DNA of 40,746 nucleotides, from positions 1 to 40,746 of the forward strand of contig CAZPHH010000043.1 in NCBI GenBank assembly GCA_964586145.1. Direction: 5' to 3'. Position numbers and translations under genes: made by a program. Origin of the DNA: JAFGJQ01 sp964586145. Its GTDB lineage: Bacteria; Planctomycetota; Phycisphaerae; UBA1845. Below, one piece after another: positions 25,113 through 32,863 of the stretch (within the stretch, counting starts at the first letter, position 1; every line of letters starts with the position of its first letter). The notes under the pieces were generated by a model. It was not told the origin of the DNA. It saw nothing but the letters and a program-made list of their open reading frames with translations, and did no database searches.

Positions 25113-25175
25113 TATAATACGAACGAGGGGCCGGACGCCCCGATCTCAGGGCAGGGGCCCGGGCTTGAGCCCCCC
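25113..25175 (+). promoter_or_regulatory. Candidate promoter and hairpin-rich leader after ftsQ
   Basis: A perfect TATAAT lies at 25113-25118. The best -35 is TTCACC (25088-25093), 19 bp upstream, a little far. Just downstream are two GC hairpins, GGGGC-CGGAC-GCCCC (25127-25141) and GGGCT-TG-AGCCC (25161-25172). They could terminate the dcw transcript or form the leader of the next gene; neither has a T-tract. Confidence 0.3.
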
Positions 25176-25269
25176 CTGAACGGCCACGGATGGGTATTCG
25201 CGGCCCACCGGACGCGCGGGGCCGAAATAACGCCCGGCACCGCTCGAATCCCTGGTGGGAGACACTGCC

Positions 25270-26082
25270 ATGATCGAGCAGATCCTTGCTCTCGTTACGC
25301 CGGCCTTCCAGTTCATCCGCCAGCACGTGCCGACGGGCACGCTCCCCGGCAGCGACCTGGTCATAGCATCCCTGCTCGTGCTCGGCGTTCTGGTCAGCAC
25401 ACTCGGGGCGAAGCTGGCCCGACCCGTCATCACGCTGGCCCTCACCGGGGTGGGGGCCTGGCTGGCGGCCCGATACGGCGGCCTGTTGAACGTGCCCCTG
25501 ACGGCCACCATCGTGATTTGCGCCGTGGTCTGCGGCACCATCGGGCTGCTGCTCTTCCGGCTGTGGGTGGGGCTTGCCGCCGCGGGTCTGGCCGCGGGGA
25601 TCGCGATTAGCATCTTCGGGGCCGGCCATGTTCTGCCACACTTGAAGACCTTCCCAACCGCCGCACCGCAGACCGTGGGCGAATATGTAATACCGGACGT
25701 TCCCGCCGAACCGCGTCCACCGCTGGAGGCCCTGCGAGAGGCTGCCGGGGATTTCCGGGCACACCTGGTCGCGCAGGATGCCGATGTGGAAAAGTACCTG
25801 CTGCTGACGGCGGCAGGGGCCGGCGCGTTCGGCCTGCTGATCGGGCTGCTGGCGGCCCGGTTCACGCTGGTGCTCGCCACGGCCCTGGTGGGAACGGCAT
25901 TGGTTACGACGGCCCTGGGCCTGGCCGCCCAGAGTTACTGGCCCCAGGCCATGGAAAGCATGCCCGAGCATGGCCGAGAAGTTGACCTGGCCGTCATGGG
26001 CTTCTTCGTCGCGTCGCTGGTCCTGCAGGGGTTGCTGACGCGCCGTCCCGCCAAGGCCGAGCCCGCCCCCGCCGTTGAGTAG
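25270..26082 (+). CDS. Multi-span membrane protein, function unknown
   Basis: 270 aa, not assigned to a characterised family; the run of short Gly/Ala-rich helices resembles TMEM198/DUF4203-type proteins. Four or more hydrophobic segments precede a soluble stretch of about 50 residues (about 135-185, acidic and Pro-rich), followed by two or three more segments and a short Pro/Ala-rich tail. ATG 25270 is preferred over GTG 25255 because GGGAG (25257-25261) lies 8 nt upstream. The next gene, 47 bp on, encodes a smaller protein of similar character, suggesting a pair that may work together. Confidence 0.75.
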   Translation: MIEQILALVTPAFQFIRQHVPTGTLPGSDLVIASLLVLGVLVSTLGAKLARPVITLALTGVGAWLAARYGGLLNVPLTATIVICAVVCGTIGLLLFRLWVGLAAAGLAAGIAISIFGAGHVLPHLKTFPTAAPQTVGEYVIPDVPAEPRPPLEALREAAGDFRAHLVAQDADVEKYLLLTAAGAGAFGLLIGLLAARFTLVLATALVGTALVTTALGLAAQSYWPQAMESMPEHGREVDLAVMGFFVASLVLQGLLTRRPAKAEPAPAVE

Positions 26083-26129
26083 CGGCGTCCTTGTGTACAG
26101 ACAACGCCTCGCCGACCGGGAGCATCGCG

Positions 26130-26750
26130 GTGATCACGTCCATTGAGCAGTGGGTGGCCTTCCTTCAACGATCGGACACGCTTCTGGGTGTCCCGCTGTG
26201 TGCCGTCGGGCTCATGATGGCCATCGCGGGGTGGCGCCTGTGGAAAGCGGCCGTGGTGGCCACGTTCGGCATCATCGGAGGGGTGGTCGGGGTCCTGGTG
26301 GCGGGCACGCACGGCAACTCGCTGCTGTACTGCATCGTGGGCGCCGTTCTGCTGGGCGCGGCCTCGCTGCCGCCCGCGAACTACTCCATTGCCGTGCTGG
26401 GGGGATTGATCAGCGCAGCCATCGCCCACACGACGCTGACCGCCGCGCACATGGCCCCCTGGCCGACCTGGATCGCCGTGGGCCTGGTCTTCGTGGCCTG
26501 CACCGCCTTGTCGTTCATCTACCTTCGACCCGTCATTGCCATCATCACCGCGTTTGAGGGAGCGGTCCTGCTCATCTCCGGGGCGATCGTGTTCGTCGCG
26601 GACATGCCGTCGTTGTGGGGTTTCTTCCGGTCGATCTCGGTGAGCTACGGGTTCTTCCTGCCGTTCCTGCTGATCGTTCCGACGGTCGCCGGCTCGCTGC
26701 TGCAGATGGCCGACGCGCGCCAGCGCGACTCGGGTATGGTTTCCCGATAG
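26130..26750 (+). CDS. Multi-span membrane protein, TMEM198/DUF4203-like
   Basis: 206 aa with about seven closely packed hydrophobic segments (for example VPLCAVGLMMAIAGWRLW, VVATFGIIGGVVGVLVAG and YIAVLGG-type repeats), with almost no soluble domain. Function unknown. GTG 26130 was chosen because GGGAG (26118-26122) lies 7 nt upstream; a TTG at 26091 would add 13 polar residues. It shares a transcription direction and short spacing with the preceding membrane protein and ends 53 bp before a convergent PilZ gene. Confidence 0.75.
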   Translation: MITSIEQWVAFLQRSDTLLGVPLCAVGLMMAIAGWRLWKAAVVATFGIIGGVVGVLVAGTHGNSLLYCIVGAVLLGAASLPPANYSIAVLGGLISAAIAHTTLTAAHMAPWPTWIAVGLVFVACTALSFIYLRPVIAIITAFEGAVLLISGAIVFVADMPSLWGFFRSISVSYGFFLPFLLIVPTVAGSLLQMADARQRDSGMVSR

Positions 26751-26803
26751 AGGTGCGGACGGGTCGGGTCGCACGGAACACGGCAACGCCGGGGGGGCGC
26801 GAG

Positions 26804-27364
26804 TCACCAGGCGCGGTGACGGCCGGCGCGGCTGGGCGCGGGAATCGCCCGCGTGACGAACTGGACGCCCACCCGGTGCGTCTGGTCTCGCAGGCAGACG
26901 CAGTTCCGCACCACGCCGTAGAGCTTCCGACGGCTGGCGGCGCTCGTCACGTCGACCACCACCCGTACGCCCACCGCCACAGGTTCATCGTGCAGGAAGC
27001 TCAGCCCGCCCTGTGACACGTCCAGCGCGTCGGCCGGAACCTCCCGCGGCTTTGCGGACCAGCCCCGTCCCTCCAGAATCCTCACCTGGATGCGGACGTC
27101 GAACGGATATCGTCGGTGGGCGCGTCGGTTGCCGGAGCCCGCCGCGACGTCCGGCGGCGGCGTGGCCGTACACGGAGAGGATGCGGCACTGCCCTCCGGG
27201 CGTTTCGCCGTGGCTTCCCCCTGGTGCGTCCCGCGCGCCTGGATATCCGCTGCCGGGTCCGGCGGCAGCGGGACGTCGCACGGCGCAGCACACGACGTGA
27301 CTGCCGATTGGCCCCGCGTTACGGTCCGCGCCGATTGTCCCTTCCGAACCGCTGTCGTGCCCAT
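26804..27364 (-). CDS. PilZ-domain protein, candidate c-di-GMP receptor
   Basis: 186 aa from ATG 27364 (AAAGGG about 6 nt upstream; ATG 27379 adds five residues). The first 75 residues are low-complexity and probably disordered. A PilZ domain follows, with both c-di-GMP-binding motifs: RxxxR at 80-85 (RRAHRR) and DxSxxG at 115-120 (DVSQGG), then the beta-barrel strands ending RVGVQFV. PilZ proteins bind the second messenger and change the activity of a partner, often in exopolysaccharide synthesis or motility. It lies 166 bp downstream of, and in the same direction as, the sugar transferase gene, its likely functional partner. Confidence 0.85.
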   Translation of the reverse strand: MGTTAVRKGQSARTVTRGQSAVTSCAAPCDVPLPPDPAADIQARGTHQGEATAKRPEGSAASSPCTATPPPDVAAGSGNRRAHRRYPFDVRIQVRILEGRGWSAKPREVPADALDVSQGGLSFLHDEPVAVGVRVVVDVTSAASRRKLYGVVRNCVCLRDQTHRVGVQFVTRAIPAPSRAGRHRAW

Positions 27365-27530
27365 ATCGGACCCTTTCATCCGGCTGCAGGACCTCCGACC
27401 GATGTCCGCCCTTTGCAGCGTACGATGTGCCGCGGACGACGGCCAGCCGTACCGGGCGTCGGAGCCAAAATCCCCAGTGCGTCCGAGAACCCGCGGCCCC
27501 GGACGGTCCCGAGCGTTCGGACTCCCGGCG

Positions 27531-29027
27531 TCAGCAGCCACCGCGAAGGAAGGTGCCCACGGTACGAAACAGGATGACAACATCCAGTTCGAGAGACATG
27601 TGCTTGAGGTAATACAGGTCATACTGCAGCTTGCGGCGCGAGTCCTCCAGAGAAGCCCCGTACCGATAGCTGATCTGCGCCCACCCGGTCAGGCCCGGCT
27701 TGACCACATGCCGCAGGTCGTAGTAGGGCAGCGTCTTGGTCAGTTCCAGCACGATGGCCGGCCGCTCCGGGCGCGGCCCGACCACGGCCATGTCGCCGAC
27801 GAGGATGTTGTAGAGCTGGGGCAGCTCATCGAGACGGGATCGTCGCAGCCAGCGGCCCAGCCGCGTGCAGCGCGGGTCGTTCCGTGACGCCCAGACTGAC
27901 TCGCCGTTTTCCGCGTTCACGATCATCGTGCGGAACTTGTAGAGCCGGAACACGCGGCCGTTCTGGCCCACGCGATTCTGGGAGTAGAACACCGGTCCGC
28001 CGTCGTCCAGCTTGATGCACAGTGCAATCAACGGCCACAGCGGCAGCGACACAATCATGCCCACGCCGGCGATCACGACGTCGGCCAGCCGTTTCAGGGT
28101 CGCCCGCTCCTGGCAGTGCGATTGGAAGTCGGCGAACAGGAACCAGTTCGGCGTGATGCAGTCCACCAGCACGCGGCCGGCCGCCCGCTCGTAATACACT
28201 TCCTCGTTCGTCACCCGACAGCCCATGCGCAGGCACGGCAGGACCCAGCTCATCAGGTCCGGCCGGCGGGCGGCCCTCGAACTGATCACGATGTCGTCCA
28301 CGTGGCGGCAGCGGCACAGCAACGGGAGGTCCCCGGGCGTCCCGTCGATCCGGTCCTCATCGGGTACGTGCGAAGCCCCTTCGGCCAGGGCATCCACGTA
28401 CCCGACCAGGCGATAATCAGAAAGCGCATCCTCGCGAAACGAGGCGCGGATCGACTCGAACAGGTCGCGGTTGCCCACGACGAGAAGGCCCCGCTTGATC
28501 CTGTGAACGGCCCAGCAGGCCATCACGCGGACGGCCAGACCCAGCACCAGGTACGTGCCCACCGCACAGCCCGCCACCCGACGGCTCAGCGAGGTGTACA
28601 TGAGCACGTAAATGCACGCATACGTCAGTGTGCAGGCCAATCCGGCCGTCAGCAACATACGGGCGAGAATCCGCGACCGGCCCAGCAGCGTCTCCCGCTC
28701 ATACAGGCCGAACACCAGGCCGGCGATCGTCATCGCGGCAACGAACACACCCGTGGCCGGCCAGTAGAGAATGTGCAGTTCCTCCAGCAGGACCTGCTCC
28801 ACGAACCACGCGTACCCAAGGTGGATGCCCAGCGCCAGGATCAGGGAGTCCGCAAGGATCCAGGCGCTCCGTGGCAGGCTCACCAGAAGCCGACCCACGA
28901 CCCGCACCACCCCGTCCGCCACGCCCTCGCGAGACGGCGCCCCGGACCGCGTGCTTGCCGCGTCCGGTCGCTCGGCGGAGGGTGTGTACGGGCCCGCTTC
29001 CGGACCCCAGACGGCCTGTGTGGGCAT
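27531..29027 (-). CDS. Exopolysaccharide polyprenyl-phosphate glycosylphosphotransferase (WcaJ/WbaP-like)
   Basis: 498 aa. The N-terminal half has about four transmembrane helices (about 55-175) and a soluble nucleotide-binding-like domain (LLVVGNRDLF onward, about 180-290). The C-terminal half is a bacterial sugar transferase domain: KRLADVVIAGVG with a membrane helix, YKFRTM, RRSRLDELPQLYNIL, the catalytic-loop VVGPRPERP, and PGLTGWAQI. Such enzymes transfer the first sugar phosphate to undecaprenyl phosphate, starting repeat-unit assembly of exopolysaccharide or capsule. Minus-strand ATG 29027 has GGGAG about 5 nt upstream. Few other polysaccharide genes are nearby, so the rest of the pathway may be elsewhere. 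It competes with peptidoglycan synthesis for the same lipid carrier. Confidence 0.93.
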   Translation of the reverse strand: MPTQAVWGPEAGPYTPSAERPDAASTRSGAPSREGVADGVVRVVGRLLVSLPRSAWILADSLILALGIHLGYAWFVEQVLLEELHILYWPATGVFVAAMTIAGLVFGLYERETLLGRSRILARMLLTAGLACTLTYACIYVLMYTSLSRRVAGCAVGTYLVLGLAVRVMACWAVHRIKRGLLVVGNRDLFESIRASFREDALSDYRLVGYVDALAEGASHVPDEDRIDGTPGDLPLLCRCRHVDDIVISSRAARRPDLMSWVLPCLRMGCRVTNEEVYYERAAGRVLVDCITPNWFLFADFQSHCQERATLKRLADVVIAGVGMIVSLPLWPLIALCIKLDDGGPVFYSQNRVGQNGRVFRLYKFRTMIVNAENGESVWASRNDPRCTRLGRWLRRSRLDELPQLYNILVGDMAVVGPRPERPAIVLELTKTLPYYDLRHVVKPGLTGWAQISYRYGASLEDSRRKLQYDLYYLKHMSLELDVVILFRTVGTFLRGGC

Positions 29028-29330
29028 AGGGGACTCCCGATACTCCCCCTTGAGATCGGACGGTGCCGAAGCCGACCTGAGTTATGGGGCATCCCGCGCG
29101 TGGAATCACTTCGCCCGATCGGTCCGCCTGCCGTTCCGGCCCCCCGCCGCCCGGCAATTCCTGCCGGCGGGGATCGGCCCGAAAACATCGCAACCGGCGC
29201 CCGTTTTTTGCCGCAGGTCGCGGTGGAATCCCCCGATATCACGTGGGTATCGTGCCCGGGCGGTTTCGTCCCGCGCCGTCGCGGCTGCGTCGCGACCACA
29301 CACGGAGCCTCGCGGCCTGAGACAGAGTTT
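29028..29330. other. Divergent intergenic region with a GC hairpin
   Basis: 303 bp between the divergent sugar transferase and lipoprotein genes, so both promoters should lie here. I could not assign -35/-10 pairs. One strong hairpin was seen: CCCCGCCG (29142-29149) and GGCA (29153-29156) pair with TGCCGGCGGGG (29162-29172) around ATTCC, with a 3-nt bulge. No coding frame here has support. Confidence 0.5.
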
Positions 29331-30158
29331 ATGATTAGTCGCTGCGTCATTCTGGCCGGTCTGAGCCTGGCGCTGCTGGGTTGCCAGAAGCGCGCGGAGC
29401 CGCCGTTCATGCCGACCGCGCCCGTCGTGCCCTGGCGCGACCTGAGCAGCCGGCAGGCGGAGTTCCCGGAAGACTCGTTCACGCTTCTGGTGGATGAACC
29501 GACGGAAGGACTTTTCCCCACGTCATTGGCCGTCGCCCGGCTGGCCGGTGTGCGGACAACGGATGCGGCCCCTCGGCTTGCGTCGAACCACGGCCTGGTT
29601 CTGTCCACCACCCCCGCGCACGAGCTGCTCAAATGGAACGCCGCGTTCGATGACATTCGCCTCATCAGTGAGGTATTCCCACTCTCCCGGATGTCCCTCA
29701 ACGGGCGGCCGGCGTGCGTTTCCACCCTGATGGAATCGGCCGCGGCGATGACGGGCCGCATCTGCCTGGTCTACTCCATCAACGACCTGGCCCCGACGGA
29801 GTCGGAGATCAAGGGTGTGGTGTACCGGGTGAGCACCCGGCAGCCCGTGGCCGCCGTTCACGCCCGCGGCGTGTACTTCCCGCCCTCGGACCAGGAAGTC
29901 GACAACGACCCGAGGAGTGATCTCGAGAAGCTCCTGGAGCCCTGCTCGGCCCGAATGGTGGCCGAGGCGCGGTTCCTTTCCCTGACCCGCGCTTGCCTTC
30001 TTGCCCTCCGTGACAACGACCGCCCCGCGAAGCCCGAGATCGAAGAGGGCTGGGTGCCCCAGGGCCCGCTGGCCCCGCCGATCTGGCCGCCCCTGTACAA
30101 CTACTGGTGGTTCACCCCACCCACCCCCTACAGCCGCCCGCCCGGTTCGTCGCAGTAG
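29331..30158 (+). CDS. Lipoprotein of unknown function
   Basis: 275 aa. A good type II signal peptide ends LALLGC, with Cys18 as the lipidated residue. The mature protein has no recognised domain; it is mixed alpha/beta, carries four or five further Cys, and ends in a tail rich in Pro, Trp and Tyr (PPIWPPLYNYWWF). The frame is open for more than 1 kb upstream, but that part is antisense to the sugar transferase and is not coding. ATG 29331 is fixed by the signal peptide; the ribosome site is weak. Divergent from the sugar transferase. The 276 bp that follow contain nothing recognisable. Confidence 0.8.
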   Translation: MISRCVILAGLSLALLGCQKRAEPPFMPTAPVVPWRDLSSRQAEFPEDSFTLLVDEPTEGLFPTSLAVARLAGVRTTDAAPRLASNHGLVLSTTPAHELLKWNAAFDDIRLISEVFPLSRMSLNGRPACVSTLMESAAAMTGRICLVYSINDLAPTESEIKGVVYRVSTRQPVAAVHARGVYFPPSDQEVDNDPRSDLEKLLEPCSARMVAEARFLSLTRACLLALRDNDRPAKPEIEEGWVPQGPLAPPIWPPLYNYWWFTPPTPYSRPPGSSQ

Positions 30159-30434
30159 CTGATTTGACCAGCAGGCGATTCTGCGGCGTTCCCCTCGTAC
30201 GAGCGTGTCTCGACTCAGACCCTTGCCGAGCACTCCTGGGCCGATTCCGTGCCCCGAAGCCCCCCGGCCGACGAGCTTACCTGGCAGACTGCCTGCTCGG
30301 GCGCATTCGGGTCTCTTCGCATCCGAGGTGGAAACGCAGTAACATTGCCTTGCGCCTGGGCGTCCCGGTGGCGTTTGGGCACCGCGCAGAGGGCCTCTCC
30401 GACGCCGTGATGCAATGATAGGGAGGTTCGCGTT

Positions 30435-31121
30435 ATGCGGGGTTGGATTCGACAGGGAATCATCCGTTGCACCACGCTGGGCGTCCGCCGAGCGGCAGGG
30501 CAGTTGCTCCGCGAGCTCCGTCTTCAGCGCGTGAGCCGATTGGGTCGCAGAAGAGCCAAGCGTTACGCGCTTGCCAGGGATCTGAGGTTGCACATCGGCT
30601 GCGGGACAAATCGGAAACCCGGATGGGTGAATATCGACCTGTTGGAACCGTGTGAACTGCAACTCGATCTGCGAGAAGACATGCCCTTCAAAGATGAAGT
30701 GGCGGCGATGGTATACGCCGAGCATTTCCTGGAGCACCTTCTTCACCCCATCGACTCCATGCACTTCCTGAGAGAATGCCTTCGCGTTCTCAAACCCGGG
30801 GGTGTGATCCGAATCGTGGTGCCCGACTCGGAGTGGCCGTTGCGCGCTTACGTCAGCAACGACGATGAGTATTTTCGGATGGCCAGAGAGAAGTGGCACG
30901 TCAGAAGTGACTGCCGCACGCGATTGGACCACGTCAATCTGCACTTCCGTGAAGGGGGTCACCACTTGTATGCCTATGACTATGAAACCCTGGCGGACGT
31001 GCTGAGCACCGCCGGCTTTACCGATATCGGAAAAGACGAGTACGACCCGGGGCTGGACACAGCCGAAAGGCGCGTCGGCTCCCTGTACGTTGTCGCACGA
31101 AGGCCGGACTGTACACCGTAG
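30435..31121 (+). CDS. SAM-dependent methyltransferase (class I)
   Basis: 228 aa. Motif I LHIGCGTNRKPGWVNID (about 53-69) and the later FLREC-LRVLKPGGVIRIVVPD segment define a class I Rossmann methyltransferase of the group often found in surface-polysaccharide loci. The N-terminal 45 residues are basic and helical. C-terminal elements HLYAYDYETLADVLSTAGF fit the usual final strands. Shine-Dalgarno GGGAGG lies about 8 nt before ATG 30435. The substrate is unknown. It is convergent with the CapK-like gene (68 bp apart). Confidence 0.88.
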   Translation: MRGWIRQGIIRCTTLGVRRAAGQLLRELRLQRVSRLGRRRAKRYALARDLRLHIGCGTNRKPGWVNIDLLEPCELQLDLREDMPFKDEVAAMVYAEHFLEHLLHPIDSMHFLRECLRVLKPGGVIRIVVPDSEWPLRAYVSNDDEYFRMAREKWHVRSDCRTRLDHVNLHFREGGHHLYAYDYETLADVLSTAGFTDIGKDEYDPGLDTAERRVGSLYVVARRPDCTP

Positions 31122-31189
31122 AGCCGGTCAGCAATGCATCCTTCGCTTTCCCGACCAGTCGCAGTGTACGCGATGGGTGCGGTGACCCG

Positions 31190-32593
31190 CTACGCGGGTG
31201 CTGACGCTTGGGGCCGCAGTGTCGTCGTCTGCAAATGGCCGGTGAGTGCCCCCGCCGCTTCGGAAATGACGTAGCGGTGCTTGCCGGATGGGAGCGGTTC
31301 GACGGTGTCGACCAGCCGGATGCGCACGGGGATGGCCTCGCCAAGCCGGCGTTGCACGCCCCGCCGGATGCGAACGCGGTGCTCCTCACAAAAAACCGGG
31401 CCGGGAACCACCAGCACGTCCACACTGCGGTCGCGTCGCTGATGGATGCGGAACTCGCGAACGGCGTCGATCTCCCGCAGCACGTAAATGAGCGACAAGG
31501 CGTGGGCCAGCGTCCCATCCGCCGCCACCAGGTGGTCCGTCCGCCGGCCGGCCACAACGTCCATCCGGGGCAGCCCCCGCCCGCACCGGCAGACGCCCGG
31601 CAGCAACCGGCCCACGTCGCCCGTGCGATAGCGGATGAAGGGCATCGCGTAATTGTCCAGGTGTGTCACCACGACCTCGCCGGATTCGCCGATCGGCAAT
31701 GAGCAGCCCGCCTCGTCCACGATCTCCAGCACAACGCTCTCCGCCGTCACGTGCATTGAGCCATGCGGGCATTCGTGGGCCAGAAACCCCCCTTCCCGAC
31801 TGCCGTACCCGTTCGCCACGGGAACGCCGAAAAACGCCTCGATCCCCTGCCGCTGCCCGTCGTCGCACACCTCGCCGGTCACGAACACCACCTTCAGCGA
31901 CGGCACGCAAACGCGAACGCCCTCCCGCTCGCCAAACTCGCACAACAAGGCCAGGCTGCTCGGATACCCGAACAGGCTGACCGGCCGATACGTCTCGATC
32001 TGCCGGAGGTAGTCTCGCATCCGCTCCGGCGACATGCAGAAGGCGCTGAGCAGCTTCTCGTTGGTCAGGCCGTCACGCAGATTGCGCAGCCGATCCTGCC
32101 GGCTCAGTTCCGCCGGGGAGCCCCACAGGTAAATCTCCCGGCTGCCCGGCCCTGCCCCGAACCAAACGTGCGAGCGCATCCGAGCCGCCTTGTCGTGGGC
32201 GATCCGCCGGCGGTCGAAGAAGAAGATCAACGGCTCGCCCGTGGACCCGCCGGTGTTGAACGGGATCGGGCCGCCGGGGACGCGCGCGTTGGTCAGGTCC
32301 GCGCGGAAGGACTTCAGCGTGCTCTTGTCGATCAGCGGCAGGCGGCCCAGCACGTCAAACGGGTCTCCCCGATCGGGCGTCAGGCCGCGTTCCGCAAACC
32401 GCCGGCGATAGAACGAACACTCGCGCACGGCCGCCACCAGCAATTCCCGAAGCTTGGCCCGCTGGAGCGTGCGCAGGGCGTCCGGCGTAAGCCATTGCGT
32501 GGCCGTCAGTTCCCGAAAGCACGCAAACGTGCTCCGGCCCAAAAGCCGCTCGTGCAGCGGGATCATCAGATGACGTACCAGCCAAGGATGCAT
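31190..32593 (-). CDS. CapK/PaaK-like adenylate-forming enzyme
   Basis: 467 aa. It resembles the phenylacetate-CoA ligase family and its capsule-locus relative CapK: phosphate-binding loop NTGGSTGEPLIFF, NGYGSREGGFLAHEC in the A5 region, YRTGDVG in the A7 region, and a C-terminal PSGKHRYVIS with the conserved Lys. Members activate carboxylic acids as adenylates; CapK-type members occur with polysaccharide genes and their substrates are mostly unknown. ATG 32593 is the first Met before the N-terminal helices, with AGGA close upstream; the frame stays open further 5' without family similarity. A short hairpin ACCCGC-tac-GCGGGT (31185-31199) spans the stop codon. Confidence 0.88.
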   Translation of the reverse strand: MHPWLVRHLMIPLHERLLGRSTFACFRELTATQWLTPDALRTLQRAKLRELLVAAVRECSFYRRRFAERGLTPDRGDPFDVLGRLPLIDKSTLKSFRADLTNARVPGGPIPFNTGGSTGEPLIFFFDRRRIAHDKAARMRSHVWFGAGPGSREIYLWGSPAELSRQDRLRNLRDGLTNEKLLSAFCMSPERMRDYLRQIETYRPVSLFGYPSSLALLCEFGEREGVRVCVPSLKVVFVTGEVCDDGQRQGIEAFFGVPVANGYGSREGGFLAHECPHGSMHVTAESVVLEIVDEAGCSLPIGESGEVVVTHLDNYAMPFIRYRTGDVGRLLPGVCRCGRGLPRMDVVAGRRTDHLVAADGTLAHALSLIYVLREIDAVREFRIHQRRDRSVDVLVVPGPVFCEEHRVRIRRGVQRRLGEAIPVRIRLVDTVEPLPSGKHRYVISEAAGALTGHLQTTTLRPQASAPA

Positions 32594-32863
32594 AGTCCTG
32601 CTGGTATTTTCGGACGATGCCGGGCCCGAGTTTACTTCAGCCCGCGGACGCCGCTGTGCGGTGCAGAATCGTAAGACGTTGTGGGTTTGGAAGTTGCCGC
32701 TTCCCAGGTTCCCCGACAATCTGCTAGTTTGTTGGGCTTGCTCCGCGGGCGGGCGCTGCGGGCGCCGTACCCGCCGGCGCGGCACTCGGCAGGTCGGGAT
32801 ACGGGATCGCCCTCCGGGGCACCGCGTGAGCACCGAGCACCCTCTGAGAGAAGGAATAGACCG

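Noticed and set aside
27090..27887. Plus-strand 265-codon frame
   Set aside because: Shadow of the PilZ and sugar transferase genes, which have clear motifs on the minus strand.
28116..29330. Long open frame upstream of and in frame with the 29.3-kb lipoprotein
   Set aside because: Antisense to the sugar transferase; the lipoprotein signal peptide at 29331 fixes the true start.
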